Of a stretch of DNA of 64,000 nt, positions 1-19,525 are shown piece by piece. The DNA is taken from NCBI GenBank assembly GCA_003991915.1, contig RQTK01000177.1:316908-380907 (forward strand). The letters run 5' to 3'. Positions within the stretch are counted from its first letter, which is position 1, and each line of letters opens with the position of its first letter. The notes below the pieces were generated by a model. It ran no database searches, was not told the origin of the DNA, and saw only the letters and a program-made list of their open reading frames with translations. Both the position numbers and the translations under genes were made by a program. This DNA is from Elysia chlorotica. Its lineage: Eukaryota; Mollusca; Gastropoda; Plakobranchidae.

Positions 1-426
1 TAATACCATTTATGTCTCGTATGATAGAATGAAAGACACATTATTCCCCCTTTTTACAATTCATTTGTGTTGTTAAAATACTAATCTGAACGTAATTCCC
101 GATCCATCTTAGTAAAAAGGTTTGATATTCTCAACCTTTGAAATGAGACCATGGGCGAGACTGTCACGTCAATCTACTCTCCACTAATGCACTATGCTGC
201 CGTGGCTGATGGTAATACAATCCAGACGGTGCTCTGCATCTTGATCTTTACTTAGGTCCTTGTGACGCGTATCTATACAATCCCAGTTTCACAGTCTGGG
301 GGAGAAATTATATGCAATATGCAAACAGTTAATGTATTATCTTGTTTTATGTTCAATCGCTGTTGTTGTTGTTTTTTATTCAAGCACATAAGTATGTTTT
401 TTTTTTTGTTACTTTATTTCAATCAG

Positions 427-4487
<4,061 letters not shown>

Positions 4488-7400
4488 CGACGTTGCTATG
4501 ACAGCATTCAACAAATTGTTATGTACAAAGTCTTACAAGAGATATGAAGAGATACCTTGTCTCTACCTTCTCTCTCACACTACAGTCAGTTTAATGGCAT
4601 TTAAAATGAGCTTGTCATGTGAATAATTCCATACTGGATTATCATGATGGTTTTGTTAAACACAGGTAAAGTCCCACCTGTCCTGAAAATGGCGAAAATA
4701 CAACTGTCCTGAAACTTTATACGCATTATGTACATACGTCAAACTTGACGGGAAAAATATGGTTAGCCCAGCCTACATGGCGCCAAATTGTGGATGGCCA
4801 TACATAGAAATATATTTTTGTTGTTGATTATATTGTTATTTTCGATTTTTTGTTTGTTCCAGTTACTCATTTTTTTCAGACTGCTCTGTCGAACTAGAAT
4901 CGAGATGACTAATATCAAATTGAAACATGCGTTGAGGAATAAAAATAGTTTATGGAGAACATTAATTATATTAGTTTATTTAGTCTGTTCTTGTACAGTT
5001 GCTTCATCATGCAAGACACGTTGTGAGAAAAAAAAACTTTATTGTACGTAATTCACATTGTTGCTCAATAAATTGATTGTTGGTGAAAAGATAGGTAAGG
5101 TTCTAATTTGTTAGCAAACAAAAAGAAGTGATAAAACATGCATAGAAGATTCTTCTAGTTTAGTTGTTGTTTTTGTTTCTTTGGTAGTGTGAAAACGAAA
5201 TTTTGTAATATAGAACAGCAGTTAAAGTATCCACATTTGGAGAGTAAACATAATCATCAAGTGCAGGTTTGTCTAAATGCCTGCACTGTGCAGTATTTTA
5301 CTGTACACATTTATTATAGATGCTCCGAGCTCTGAATTATTTTTGTTCACGTTGACTCCTGGTTGGCAACATTTGATTCAGACTGATGCTCTTTTCTATT
5401 GTAATATAATGATTTTAGTACCGTACCATACCCAAGCTGTCCTAGCATAAACAACATTGTAATTGTAATTTAGTGCACGTAATAAACATTACATAAATTT
5501 TTGCAAATTAAAGATTAACTGCCTAATTGTTTCACCATAGAATTGTTATTTAGCAATGTAATACTCATAACCAGGCGTTCCTGATTGCATTCTGTTTATG
5601 CGATCTTAGAAAGTATATATTGCTGTCTAGATTTCAAATGCCCGCTCGTATAGAGCGCATAATTCACTAACGATTTGATATAATTATACAATGTTTATTG
5701 TTAATGTTATATAAATTGCCTATGGGGTGTGCTATCGGGTGGTAATTAAAAACGCAATTAATCTCTTGGTGTCTTAATTATATTTCCCTTCCCACTGCCA
5801 GCCAACCTTTAGCTCTTCACTGCCTATGGAATAGTCAGCATCAAGTTTAAATGTTCCCATTGTCTCGTGCCAGTTTTGTAAGGCATGCCTACTTATAATA
5901 CGCTGAAAAGAGAGTCAATTAAGTCCACTTTTAACAGTACGGAACCACCCAGTCTAGCTAATATCCTAGGTACAACGTTGAAGTAGCTTACAACTCTTCA
6001 TAAGCCTTCTTCTTCGGTTATGATAACACAAGTCGTAATCTTATCACAAAGTTGCACAAACAGTTCAATGTAATAATCTTTTTTTTAAATTGAATATAAC
6101 TACAATTTTACATATTTAGCTTCATTTAAGACAATGCTTCTTTAAGAGAATCTAGGAAAGTATTTGTACAAATTGTAGAGATGTCTCAGCCCTCAAAGTT
6201 ATGTCCAACGAAGTAGGACCTTTTTAGAAAACAGGCTATGATCAGTGTTGACAAACGTAAAAAAAAAAAGGTTAGACTCAATAAGCTATAATCGTAGATT
6301 TGATTACTGTAGAACTTTTGTTGAAATTGTGTGACATGGGTACTGAAGGAAGACAACACTTAAATAATGCAAGAAAAGAAATTAAGTTATACATCACATA
6401 AGTTAAATGATTTGTTGCCTTGTCCCTTTTTTTCGATTTAATTTAATTTTTAACTATCCAGCAGCCACAGAATTAATCTAGTGATTCAGGCATGTGAATA
6501 ATTGAAAAGTCATGGTTACGCATCTATTATTAGCAGCCTTTTTTCTAGCTTGCCAGCAAATACTTAAAAGGAAGCACAGAATTCAGTGTTTACATGGTTT
6601 ATTGTTGTTTTTTGGCTCAGAGTACGTCTCAGGCATAGGTGTATTGCAAGGACTCGGACACCTTGGTGTATTGCAATTATAGGCCATTTTAAAGAGTTAA
6701 GGAGTAACAAGGATCTCAGCTATACAAAAAAAAAATTACCCGACAAACTCTGTATGAGGGTTGCTGTCCGGATCGTTTCTTTTCTTTCGTTATCAACCGA
6801 ACCTTGGCACAGATTATAGAGTCAGTTTGGTTCATACATCAGCCAGGATCCTAAGCTCATCCCTTAGTTCTCAAACTATTTAGAGTATTTGCAAAATACT
6901 TACCTATAAATATAAATACGTATAATTAGCCCAAAGGTTTACTAGTGTTTATGATTAAATTTGCATTAACAGAATAGAAAGATGGTTTAATTTTTCTGCC
7001 TAAGAGAGAATTTTGGGTTTCTTTATCTGTTAATTTAATTAATTTATTTATTTATTTGTTTATTTATTTGATCAATCCATGATCTGTTCATTATTAGACT
7101 ACCTACTTTCTCAAGTCAGTCTTCTTTTCTATAAATCTAATCAGTTTACAAAAAACAGCTGCGGTTTGCCTTAAATTATCCATGGTCTCTGATGCTTAAG
7201 CTTAAAATATATTTCATAGTTAGACTGATGAGTTTACAACATTGTAGCTGTTTTTTCATTCATTTGTACATTTTACAACGTTGATCTAGGTCTTGAGCTG
7301 ATTCTTAGTATGAAGATAGTTTGTTTCCAGGCAAATCTTTATCTTCTTGTTTTTTCAGGATGTATTGTTTATTGATTATGTTGTTGTTACGTGTTTACTC

Positions 7401-8391
7401 TGCGTGTTGGCAGGTGACATATTTACAGGCATTTAAATCATGTTTATTCTTTTACACCTGATTAAATATTTATGTTAATGAAGAACTAATACATTAGCCT
7501 TACCAGGCAGTTTCGGGACTTTTTATTCATCAACTGGTATTTAATAATCTGTCATAAGTCATGTCTATCCGTCTATGAAAATATTATTATCAACTTCACT
7601 TTCTTTCTCTTACTTTACTCACTTCTACCTAATACTGAACGTTTTATCACTCACCCACTCTCTCCATATCTATCACTATTACTTTATATCTCTCTCATGT
7701 ACCTCTATCTGTGTTTCTTCGTCTTTGTCTAATCTCATTTTCATTCTTTAAGTGTTTTTCGTTGGGTTTTCCCTGATTTTTTCCCTTCTATTGTTTGTTT
7801 GTTTGTTTGTTTTCTTCTTTTCTTTCTTTTTTTATAATGTTTTGTCATTTTACTGGAAAACGGAGATTTATAATCTAAAGAAAACATCCTTTTTCGGTAC
7901 CTCGAAAGATCCAAAACTAAGAAAAAAATAGCCATTTTTGGACGAATAACAGTAAATAAAATAGTGTCCCTTTTCAAACTTTGAGTTTAAAAATAGATTT
8001 ACCCTTATATTATTCATTTTTGTAAAAAAAAAAATTCTCATTATTTTTTAATCTGAAAAAGAGTCCTTATGGATAAAGGTAAGAATGCCCAAACATATCA
8101 ATAGTTGTTCTAAAAATTGTACGCTCATTGCCGAACACGATTGAGATCATCTTTTTGTGGGCATTTTTTTTACCAAAGAAAACAATGAAGAAATGAGTAT
8201 TGTTTGTCGGTAAACTAAACCAAGTGGAAATAATAATCATGCTTTTTTCCGAAAGTGTGGATTAAATTATGCAGATATTTTGAGAGATACTGTCTAGAAA
8301 TAAAAACCAAATAACAAGTTTGTCACATTGGTTGTGAAGAAAAGCCTTGCGCACACACTACTGTGACCATTTAAGTTTATACAAGAATTTA
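4488..8391. other. 3' flank and intergenic, no gene seen
   Basis: AT-rich sequence downstream of the b561 stop codon. Candidate poly(A) signals AATAAA occur at 5067-5072 and 5481-5486. Open frames here are short, low in complexity and without family resemblance. Confidence 0.6.
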
Positions 8392-8655
8392 TACTAGCTA
8401 AACTGGTAGAGCGCTAGGCTTCTGTACGACACGTCTCGGATTGAATCCCACGATCGAGAAAAAATTAAATTTGTCGGACCTTATCCCTAGCTGGTTATGT
8501 CGGTTTCAGTGTTATGTGACTGGCTTAGATAGATTGGAAGTCCGTCTAACCCCATCCTGTTGTTGTAATGCATATGTAATTTCCAGACGTTAGTGTTGGG
8601 ATCAGTCGACGATATAGCCTAGTTGCTTAAGTTGGATGTCAGGAAACCAACTGAC
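8392..8655 (+). mobile_element. tRNA-derived SINE (family A), plus orientation
   Basis: The tRNA-like head has an A-box-like TAGCTAAACTGGTAGAGCGC and a B-box-like GGATTGAATCC. The family body follows (CTGGTTATGTCGGTTTCAG, CCAGACGTTAGTGTTGG, ATATAGCCTA) and ends GGAAACCAAC. It is not a tRNA gene because the acceptor stem does not close. Confidence 0.7.
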
Positions 8656-9253
8656 CAAGCAATCCTCATGACACAGACCAACGTACATCCACCTCTACCT
8701 GTTATTCGATAGGAGGGTGTATTTCTTTCATCCGCCTCATACCAACCATGTTATCTACGTCACAAGAGCTCGGTGGTTTCAAAGGTGTGTCCTTGCTCTC
8801 CATGTACCTTCCACTTCCCATACCGGCCCATTCCTTTTCGAATATTAACAAGTATGATGCACCGCCTTGACGCGTTCGCTCTTTTATCCCTAAAGTCTCG
8901 TTTCCGGCTTCTTATGACGTCAATTGTGGTTTGCTTACAGTTATGAGAAATCCTTGGGTTTTTTAGCATCCGGATTTTCCCTAATTGCATTGGATACAGA
9001 GATTTGGCGGACAGGAATGCTCGAAGCAACATAAAGAATATTGAAATGTTTCCTTTTTATTTTAGTGTTACTTAGTATAATACTCACTTTTGTTAAACTT
9101 TGTAAGTGGATTTGTTGTATTTCTTTTAGTGAAAGGATAAATGTAAACCCGTCTGATTTTGGGAAAAGGGGGCAGTGAAAGAGAGAGAGGGGGTAGGGGC
9201 CAGTTAAAGAGACTGAGAGATAGACAGACGGAGGGTGACAGACAGGCAGACAG

Positions 9254-9254
<1 letters not shown>

Positions 9255-9298
<44 letters not shown>
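9255..9298. repeat. (GA)n microsatellite
   Basis: GACA/GATA units lead into about 20 GA repeats. Serine-leucine reading frames on the minus strand are artefacts of it. Confidence 0.95.
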
Positions 9299-9300
<2 letters not shown>

Positions 9301-10111
9301 AGACAAACACGGGAATACATAACTTGATCCAAATATCTTAGAAAAGAAATGGACACGAAGATTACACAAAAACATTTTTCTTTCACGTAAGAAAATAGGA
9401 GTCGGCTACCATTACAACTCGATTCGTAATTTTTATGTGTGTGTGTGTGTACATTTATCCGCGCTTGATCATTAATCATTACCTGTAGCCGGACATATGT
9501 AGGTAAGGTATTGACTGCGCCCCTGAGGAAACGCCACTGATTGGGTGCAACTTTACACACTACGACAATTCCCAAAGTGAGATGAGTTGGCCAGATGAGG
9601 AATGTGGGGATAAGTTAAAAAAAATATCTCGTAGTTGTTTGAGGATACATAGAATTTTATTAAAACGTCTATTCACACAGGTGGCTATTTATAATTATTG
9701 AATCACACCAAGAGTCCTATAGTACCGGAATGCAAAAACTTCATTGCATACATGAAGATTTCCTTGGGGGGAAATTCCGCAAGTTTAATATACTTTTTAT
9801 AATTGATTTTTCTCCTCGATTTGTTTGTATGAAATCGAATTTTGTGTCATTGTCTTAACATGATAGCCACCAACGTTTGTTTAATGGTGACAGCGTAGAC
9901 TTAAATAGATTCAAGAAAACATACAGCGGGTTGTACTGCAGTACTGAAGATGTAGGTGGTGAAAAAAATGATAAAGATTGAGTGAAGACAATTTTCAGCG
10001 ATTAAAAATCAGAATCAAACATATATCTATATCGAAAGGAAAAAATTGGAATAGAAGTGTTAATATAAAACGTGATGTGGGGGTGGTAATATGTAATACA
10101 GAGAATATCTT

Positions 10112-11001
<890 letters not shown>

Positions 11002-11546
11002 GTAATTTTTTCCTAGTTTGGAAGACAGGAGACTAGTAGTAATACTTAACGTGAATGCGCTAAAGAAAAAAACTGACGCCTATTGTTTTGTGTTCTCTAT
11101 AGAGGGAGGGAGAGAATTCTCTCCCTCTCTCCGGGTTTAACGTCTCCTAGGTTCCCCTGGGGGATCCTATACGGCATCTTTACAAACCCTAGTTTTGTTT
11201 CTAAAAGAGACTTGGGCTTTAAAACTCTACCCCAGTGTTAATCTGACTAGCACAAGTGGTTTAAACCCATGTATGTGTGTAAAAAAAGTATATAATCCAA
11301 GTTATTGAAAAATCCTGAAATACAAGGTTGTTCACCAAAGATTTAAAAGGAATTGCAACAATAAAATAATAAAAAAAAAATTCTGTATAATTCCCAAAAG
11401 TTTAATACAAAACCCTCACAAAGTAAAACTTAGAAGTTTAATGAAGCCTAGTTTTTCCAGTAAGTCTCAAAACTGTAAAATTCTATTTTCTCAAACTTAT
11501 AAAAACATGACAGCCTGTTTTTCAATTGGAGTATAGGAGGAGGAGA

Positions 11547-11550
11547 AGGA

Positions 11551-11598
<48 letters not shown>

Positions 11599-11620
11599 TA
11601 TAATTATAATAATAATAACT
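11547..11620. repeat. (AAT)n microsatellite
   Basis: Trinucleotide AAT/ATA run shortly upstream of the duplicated Reeler first-exon block. Confidence 0.9.
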
Positions 11621-11730
11621 GCACCAACAAGAACAGCAACAACAATAACTATTGCAACACAAAAAAAGAAAACTAGAATGAAGGAAATTCAATGCAGGAA
11701 AAAAGACGAAATCTACATAATAAGGTTAGC

Positions 11731-12558
11731 GTGTGGTCAAAGAAACGTCCGTAGTGTTTTCGCATCTTCCTTGTGTATTTCTGACAAACTTGAGTGACTT
11801 TGATTGATGCGTGTTCCGTTCCCTCTTTCTACCAGGTTGTCAAGACATCACGAACCAAAACAAGGAAACGAAAGGAATCGAAACGAACACGGAAACTAAC
11901 GTCAATACATGAGACAGGGAAAGGATTAAGGAATTCGATTTGTGTATCAGTACTTATGGAAAAGGCTGATGTGGTTTGATTGTCAAATATTGTTTACAAC
12001 TGCGTGAAAAGGAGAAGAAAAAGTACATATACAAGAAACACATTCATATTAACCTTAACGTATAAAAAGAAGACTATACTTCGATTAATTGAAAACTACA
12101 AGTTAGCGAAGTCTAGAGTTACTACTTATTAAACGGGAGAAATTATAACGGCCAAACTCGAATATACCACCGAGGGAGAAAATTTGTAGCTCTAAGACTT
12201 TAAGAGGTAAAGAAAGAAACGAAGAAATCAAAGCATTGAGTTTTGAAACTCTATAACAGTGAATGACTTAAAAAACAAAAAAGGCTCAGTTTCAAGAATT
12301 CAAAACACTATATACTGATATAGTCCAAAATGTCCGTCTCATCGGCATGTCCATCATCATCATCATCGTCGTCGTCGTCGTCTTCGTCAATGAACTTTCT
12401 ATCGGTGGTCCACTTGGTGACCCTCACACTTACACTGCTAGTAGGTTCAACCCGAGGGTTCCATACGGGCGGACCGAATTATTCGTGTCGAAACCTCATC
12501 CCTGGACACAGCAACGGTACACAGTTCGGACCCCCGCCCTACAGACTGGCGGTCAGCA
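11731..12558 (+). pseudogene. Upstream tandem copy of the Reeler gene promoter and first exon, truncated
   Basis: This 828-nt block recurs at 12559-13380 with few differences. The ATG at 12330 opens the same protein start: a Ser run, MNFLSVVHLVTLTLTLLV, then the Reeler start GFHTGGPNYSCRNLIPGHSN. At the junction (CAGCAGT|GTGGTCAAAG) the exon loses its 3' end and splice donor. The frame then runs into the next copy's upstream DNA and stops, giving a 101-residue product. It is probably non-functional, or it could be an alternative promoter. The Ser run comes from CATCATCGTCGTC-type repeats. Confidence 0.75.
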
Positions 12559-13150
12559 GTGTGGTCAAAGAAACGACCGTAGTGTTTTCGCATCTTCCTT
12601 GTGTATTTCTGACAAACTTGAGTGACTTTGATTGATGCGTGTTCCGTTCCCTCCTTCTGCCAGGTTGTCAAGACATCACGAACCAAAACAAGGAAACGAA
12701 AGGAATCAAAACGAACACGGAAACTAAAGTCCATACATGAGACAGGGAAAGGATTAAGGAATTCGATTTGTGTATCGGTACACATGGAAAAGGCTGATGT
12801 GGTTTGATTGTCAAATATTGTTTACAACTGCGTGAAAAGGAGAAGAAAAAGTACATATGCAAGAAGCAGATTCATATTAACCTTAACGTATAAAAAAGAA
12901 GACTATACTTCGATTAATCGAAAACTACAAGTTAGCGAACTCTAGAGTTACTACTTTTAATGGGAGAAATAATAAAAGTCGAATATATTATCGAGGGAGA
13001 ACATTTGTAGCTCTAAGACGTTAAGAGGTAAAGAAAGAAACGAATAAACCAAAGTATTGAGTTTTGAAACTCTACAACAGTGAAGGACTTAAAAAACAAA
13101 AAAGGCTCAGATTCAATAATTAAAAACTCTATATACTGATCTAGTCCAAA

Positions 13151-14455
13151 ATGTCGGTCTCATCGGCATATCCATCATCATCATCGTCGTCGTCGTCGTC
13201 TTCGTCAATGAACTTTCTATCGGTGGTACACTTGGTGACCCTCACACTTACACTGCTAGTAAGTTCAACCCGAGGGTTCCATACGGGCGGACCGAACTAT
13301 TCGTGTCGAAACCTCATCCCTGGACACAGCAACGGTACACAGCCCGGACCCCCGCCCTACAGACTGGCGATCAGCAGTCCAGTCCTGGCGCCCGGGGGGT
13401 CCACCACTGGTGAGGGCCTGTTTGGTTGGTTGGTTAGTTTAACGTCTAACAGCAGCACTATATAGGCTATATTGTGTACGGACCCAAAGACAGACGTCTG
13501 ACATGTTCTCAATGAAATACATTTGATAAATTATGCAAAATGCATCACGAGACAGGGCGGGGATACCATGACTCCTGTCTCAGCCGGTCACATTATACTG
13601 ACTCCGACCCAACCAGTAAGGGACGCAACAGCCAGGATTCGAACTCGGGACCTTTTGGGTCGGAAGCCGATGTTCTACCCCTGGACCACCGCGCCCCCTG
13701 TTCGTTTGGTTGGTTGGTTGTTGATAATCGTCCAATGTCAGCACTATATAGGTTATATTGTAGATGGCCCCCAAGACTGTCGAATGACAGTTATAAGGAC
13801 TGTCACACAGAAGCACTGTGGGGATAACATGACTCCTGTCTCAGTCGGTCACATTATACTGGTAAGGACATAATATTTCTCTTGACACAAAAATTAATGT
13901 GAGTAATCTTTAAAAAAAAAAACACAAAAAACCGAACAGTTTTACTTCAGCAGCGGTTTCAAAGATCGCTTCCCATTTAATTGGAATTTAGACATTTTTT
14001 TTATTATTTGTTTGCCTTGTGGATGCCACTATAGAGAAATGTTTTAGATCTGGAAGCAATAAGGTATGGTGTACATGTTTGACTTGTGAACTGTGAAGAA
14101 AAGGTAAAATGACAGGGAGAAAAGGATTTTTCACACAGCATATTTTTGTTTAATAACTCTAACATTCGTTAAGTTGATCATATACCGTACGTGGACAGCG
14201 CAATAAAAGGCCTCTGTGTACTGCCTGTTGTTTAAATAAGGGGAGCTCAGTGCCCTTAGTAGGTAGTTCTCTGGACGGACTGTCAGAAGGTTTAGAGTTT
14301 GAATATCTGTAGGTACCCCCGTCTCCGTATAAGGATATTTTGGGAAAAGCTAAGGGACGTGAACTAATCATAAATCACCTCTTTTGTTGATAATGTTGTG
14401 ATTGTTATTGGTGGGGGTTTTTATATTGATATTATTTTTGCTCTTGTTGTTGTGG

Positions 14456-14509
<54 letters not shown>

Positions 14510-17500
14510 TTGTTGTTTTTCCTCTTTTCTTTTCACCAATGAATAATTGATGACAAAGGAAAATGTTCAAATATTTTTAAAACAAACATATTCTTTAATT
14601 CAGTCACACTGGAGAGCACAGGTGATCTCCCCTTCAAAGGCTTCCTGTGCGCTGTGAGTGAGTTGGACGATGCCAACAACAACAGCGTAGGCAAGGTGTC
14701 AGCCACGCCATCCTCAGCATCTTCATCTAATATCGCGCCTGTCACTTGTTCAGTAAGTGCCGACATATTCTTTTAAGTCGATGTAAGCATAAGGCCAAAC
14801 TACTATTTTGTAGGCTCTGCAGAGTTATTGTTTGTTTGTTTTTTTAATGCTGAGACTACATTATTATTGTTATTATTTGTTCTCAATAAAACACTTTTTA
14901 ATAAATTATGCAAACTGTATCACGTATACAAAAAAGTGGCCGTACTCGTGGAAGAGATGGTGAGGAAGTAGTGATGTGTCGTTTGCTTGCCTAAACACGT
15001 TAAGCATCCTTATCCAATAAGCTATCGTTTTTCAGCAGCTTGAAATGCTGTATCATGACATCCTTCAAGCTTTGTTCTAGGACTTTCGGAGAAGGCAAAA
15101 AGCTTACCTGATACTAGTTTTGAGTTTCGAATCCCAGAATCTGCCAATTATTAGTTTATTCGGTCTAATCAACTCTCTTCTAGGCTTCATTAGAGCCTAT
15201 AACTGTGAGGTTATGCCTGTCGGGCTACAAAGACCAATCGCTGGTTTTAACTATAGAAGCCGATTGTGAGCAAGAGGATGTGCACCAGAGACATCAATAC
15301 TATCAACAGAAGTGTTAAGAGATGGGCATGAATCATAGAACAGACCGATAGCTTAGCTATATTTTTATTTCTTTTCATTTTCTAGAGGTTTTTGTTCAGC
15401 TTGAATTTGAATATGCCATAATAGAATGGTTGGACTGTTCAATGAATGTATAATGAAGATTCTGTGATTTCCATCAGCGTTCCACGCCGGACACAGCGAT
15501 GACCCACACAAACAGCCAGGACAAGTACAGGGTGGACTTTGACTGGACAGCTCCGTCCACTGCATCCATTGGTCAACGCTTCAAACTCAGGTGAGACGAG
15601 CTCAACACAATCACGATGTGATCTTTAGTTAGTTTTATGTCCTTATGACAGTCATGGTGAGATCAGTTTACCATAATCATAGTGTGATCTTTGGTTACTT
15701 TTACGTTCCCATTGCAAGTGAAGTAATTTTGCCATAATCATGTGATATTTGGTTAGTTTTACGTTCCCAGGACATGATGAGTTGACTGTACTGTAATCAT
15801 AATGTGATCTTTGGTTAGTTTTACGTTCCCATGACATGATGAGTTGACTGTACTGTAATCATAATGTGATCTTTGGTTAGTTTTACGTTCCCATGATATG
15901 GTGAGTTGACTGTACAGTAATCATAATGTGATCTTTGGTTAGTTTTACGTTCCCATGACATGGTGAGTTGACTGTACTGTAATCATAATGTGATCTTTGG
16001 TTAGTTTTACGTTCCCATGATATGGTGAAATTACTTTACAGTAATCATAATGTGATCTTTGGTTAGTTTTACGTTCCCATGATATGGAGCAAAGCTCCTT
16101 CAAAGAGAGAATAAAATGTTTTTTCAATTAATGGAGGTCTGACACGAAGGGCCCCACCGTTCAGTGGATGGACAGAGACTTGTGCGAACTGTAATTAGGA
16201 ACATCCCCTAAGTTTTTCAAAGAATCTTATCCGGATACATAGGCACAGTTGAGATCCGAACGGTTAACATTCTGTTCGTCAGGCCAGAGCTCTAACCGAC
16301 TGAGCTACTGGCGTTTTCAATAAATGGCACTGGTAGGCTACTGTTCCACACAGGACACAGTCATTATAATTGTAATACTTATTATAAAGATCCTGGATTT
16401 TATAGCTCTAGCGGCTTTTACAGTGTAATAATTATGTATGCTTATATAAATTTAACTTGTCCACTTAAATGTTTGTAGAACAAAATAATTAATCAGATAT
16501 TAATCTTTCAAGGACAATGAAATGTTCTAATTGCATTCCTTTGGAAATTGATCAACTCTCACATTTCGAATATTTTCCATCATTATGTTTCGCTGTATAA
16601 AGAGCACCCAAAAGTTTTTCCGTACATAAATTCACCACGTGTGCATTCATAACTTACGGGGAATAGTCAGTATTCACTACCATACACCATCTTGCGATAG
16701 ATCATAACTTTGGACAAAAAACTAATAATTATCCTTTGCCTCTCGTCCCATTCTTCCTGTCCCTCCAACTTATTCGACCCATGCGACAAAATGTCCACAT
16801 TCCAAAAGCTTCTATGCGCTTTCCATTATATCTGTTTAAGCTCCATGTTTCAAAATCAAACAACGGGACAGAAATTGCCGTAGGTGGCCCTACGGTCATA
16901 CACAGCCACTGAAATATCTATTACAATTAGTGTAGATTAATATTTTAGGGACGAAATCTAACCTATGTTTAAGGATTAGTATTTGCCGTGACTCTTATTC
17001 CACGTTTAGTTGATATTCAGCGTTCTCTGCACATCACAATTAATGTTTCTTTGCCCAGATGCACATGCGTGATGAACTTCTTCCGCTGCTGGACTGACCT
17101 CCGGGTTGACCTTGTTATTGGAGCGCCAGGCTCGGCTATAAGGGAATCAAAAGTCTCGGCTGGATCAAACACAATCAAAGACGGCGGCGACAAGAGCAGA
17201 GTTATAGACGCAAACAGCAACAACAGCAACAATTCGGGAGTAAGTGGTTCTTCTTTCGACCCTGACCTTGGATTTCGGGATACTCCTGCAAAATCTATCC
17301 CCTCACAACCAGAAAATGAGATGCCAAACAATATCCCATCACCGCCTTTAAACAGCCCCATCACATCGGGTGTTGATAATGTTTTTAACTCACCACAGAA
17401 CGGTGCCATGTCGGGGATAAATAGCAACCATTTTTTACAGGAAAACAATATCCCCACAGTACCTACAGATAGAAGTCCTGCCATACACACAGCTAATATC

Positions 17501-18199
17501 CCCATCCCACTTACAAACAATGTTCCGAGCCAGCATCCTGGCAATAACATTGGGGTTCCTTTGGACTCCAACATAGAGTTTGTTCCGTTCACCTCCAACG
17601 GAAACAACATTAACCCAGTCGGTTCTGGTTTCATCTTTATCCCAACTGGCAGCTTTCAGAACCAGGCAAACTTGGATTTGGATATCCTTACTGATAGACT
17701 CAACCAAATCAGTGCTGCTCTCGCCAGCGATGCACTAAATGCCCGTGGTGGCCTACAGGACTTCGACTCCACGTCTCAGCTTAATTCTATCAGATTAAAC
17801 CCAAGTGGAGTTAGCCAGTTCACACCAACTATTTTCAGTCATGTATCTCCAAACATCAATGCGCCGAGTAGGTTAGGAAGTCTTCCAAATAATGATAGAA
17901 TACGTCGTCCCAACAGTGATATAATAAGCCGTCCTAATAGTGATAGAGTAAGTAGTCTCAATATGGATGGAATAAACGTTGTTAATAACGAACTTCGGAG
18001 GCAGATAGTTCCCAGAAATACCCGGGGCAGGACACGATCCGACTCGAATCTCGTGGATCAGAAACTTGTTCGCCGTGATGAACTGTTTACTAATTTTCAA
18101 GAGACATTTCCTGATGTGGGCGGAATCGATTTTCCAACAAGATTTTTCATGACGCCCGGAGCTTTGAGAAGATTTCTTCAGAGGAACTCTCTTGTTTGA
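13151..18199 (+). CDS. Secreted Reeler-domain protein with long Asn/Ser/Pro-rich C-terminal tail
   Basis: Exons are 13151-13409, 14604-14752, 15478-15590 and 17059-18199. Phases agree and total 554 codons including the stop (553 residues). MNFLSVVHLV at residue 20 is the likelier start because it begins a clean signal peptide ending near SSTRG; the upstream ATG only adds a Ser run. The Reeler domain covers roughly residues 40-200: PNYSCRNLIPGHSN, PPPYRLAISS, LAPGGST, VTLESTGDLPFKGFLCAV, and later VDFDWTAPS. Reeler domains occur in reelin, FRRS1 and insect defence proteins such as Hdd11. The single large last exon is a low-complexity tail with NNIPSP-type runs and an RPNSD repeat, ending ALRRFLQRNSLV. 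No membrane span follows the signal peptide, so secretion is inferred. No specific function is assigned. Confidence 0.75.
13422..13700 (-). mobile_element. tRNA-derived SINE (family A), minus orientation, near full length
   Basis: It starts with TTGGTTGGTTGGTTAG, then TATAGGCTATATTGTGTACGG and GACGTCTGACATG. The tRNA-like head is clear on the reverse strand: B-box-like in ATTCGAACTCGGGAC and A-box-like near the end CTGGACCACCGCGCC. It lies 13 nt after the donor of Reeler exon 1. Confidence 0.75.
13703..13865 (-). mobile_element. tRNA-derived SINE (family A), truncated, minus orientation
   Basis: A second copy directly beside the previous one, with the same TTGGTTGGTTG tail and TATATAGGTTATATTGTAGA, ending at CACATTATACTG before any tRNA-like head. 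The back-to-back arrangement suggests insertion into, or partial duplication of, the first SINE. Confidence 0.7.
14446..14517. repeat. (TTG)n microsatellite
   Basis: Trinucleotide TTG run in intron 1 of the Reeler gene, about 90 nt before the exon 2 acceptor. Confidence 0.95.
15591..16087. repeat. 62-bp tandem repeat (8 units) starting at a splice donor
   Basis: The core GTGATCTTTGGTTAGTTTTA recurs at 15618, 15684, 15742, 15804, 15866, 15928, 15990 and 16052. Spacing is 66, 58, then 62 six-fold or near it. Outer units are diverged and inner units nearly identical. The array begins directly at the donor of Reeler exon 3 (CAG|GTGAGA), and most units contain a donor-like ATGGTGAGTTG or ATGATGAGTTG. 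Confidence 0.9.
16135..16320 (-). mobile_element. tRNA-derived SINE (another family), minus orientation
   Basis: On the reverse strand it reads CCAGTAGCTCAGTCGGTTAG (A-box-like), then CCGTTCGGATCTC (B-box-like), followed by a non-tRNA body. The acceptor stem does not pair, so it is a SINE head and not a tRNA gene. Confidence 0.6.
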
Positions 18200-18282
18200 A
18201 ATGGAGTGGCACCTCAACAGAATTTAAGAAACAGTGACTGATGAAATAATTTATTGTGATCAAGAAGTTATGTAAATTATAC

Positions 18283-19525
<1,243 letters not shown>

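Noticed and set aside
8397..8455. Possible tRNA gene
   Set aside because: A- and B-box-like motifs are present but the acceptor stem does not pair and a SINE body follows. The same applies at 16240-16310, 35600-35665 and 60395-60440.
17017..17634. 205-residue frame on the minus strand
   Set aside because: It is antisense to the Asn-rich Reeler exon, which fits the gene's splice phases; the minus frame has no supporting features.
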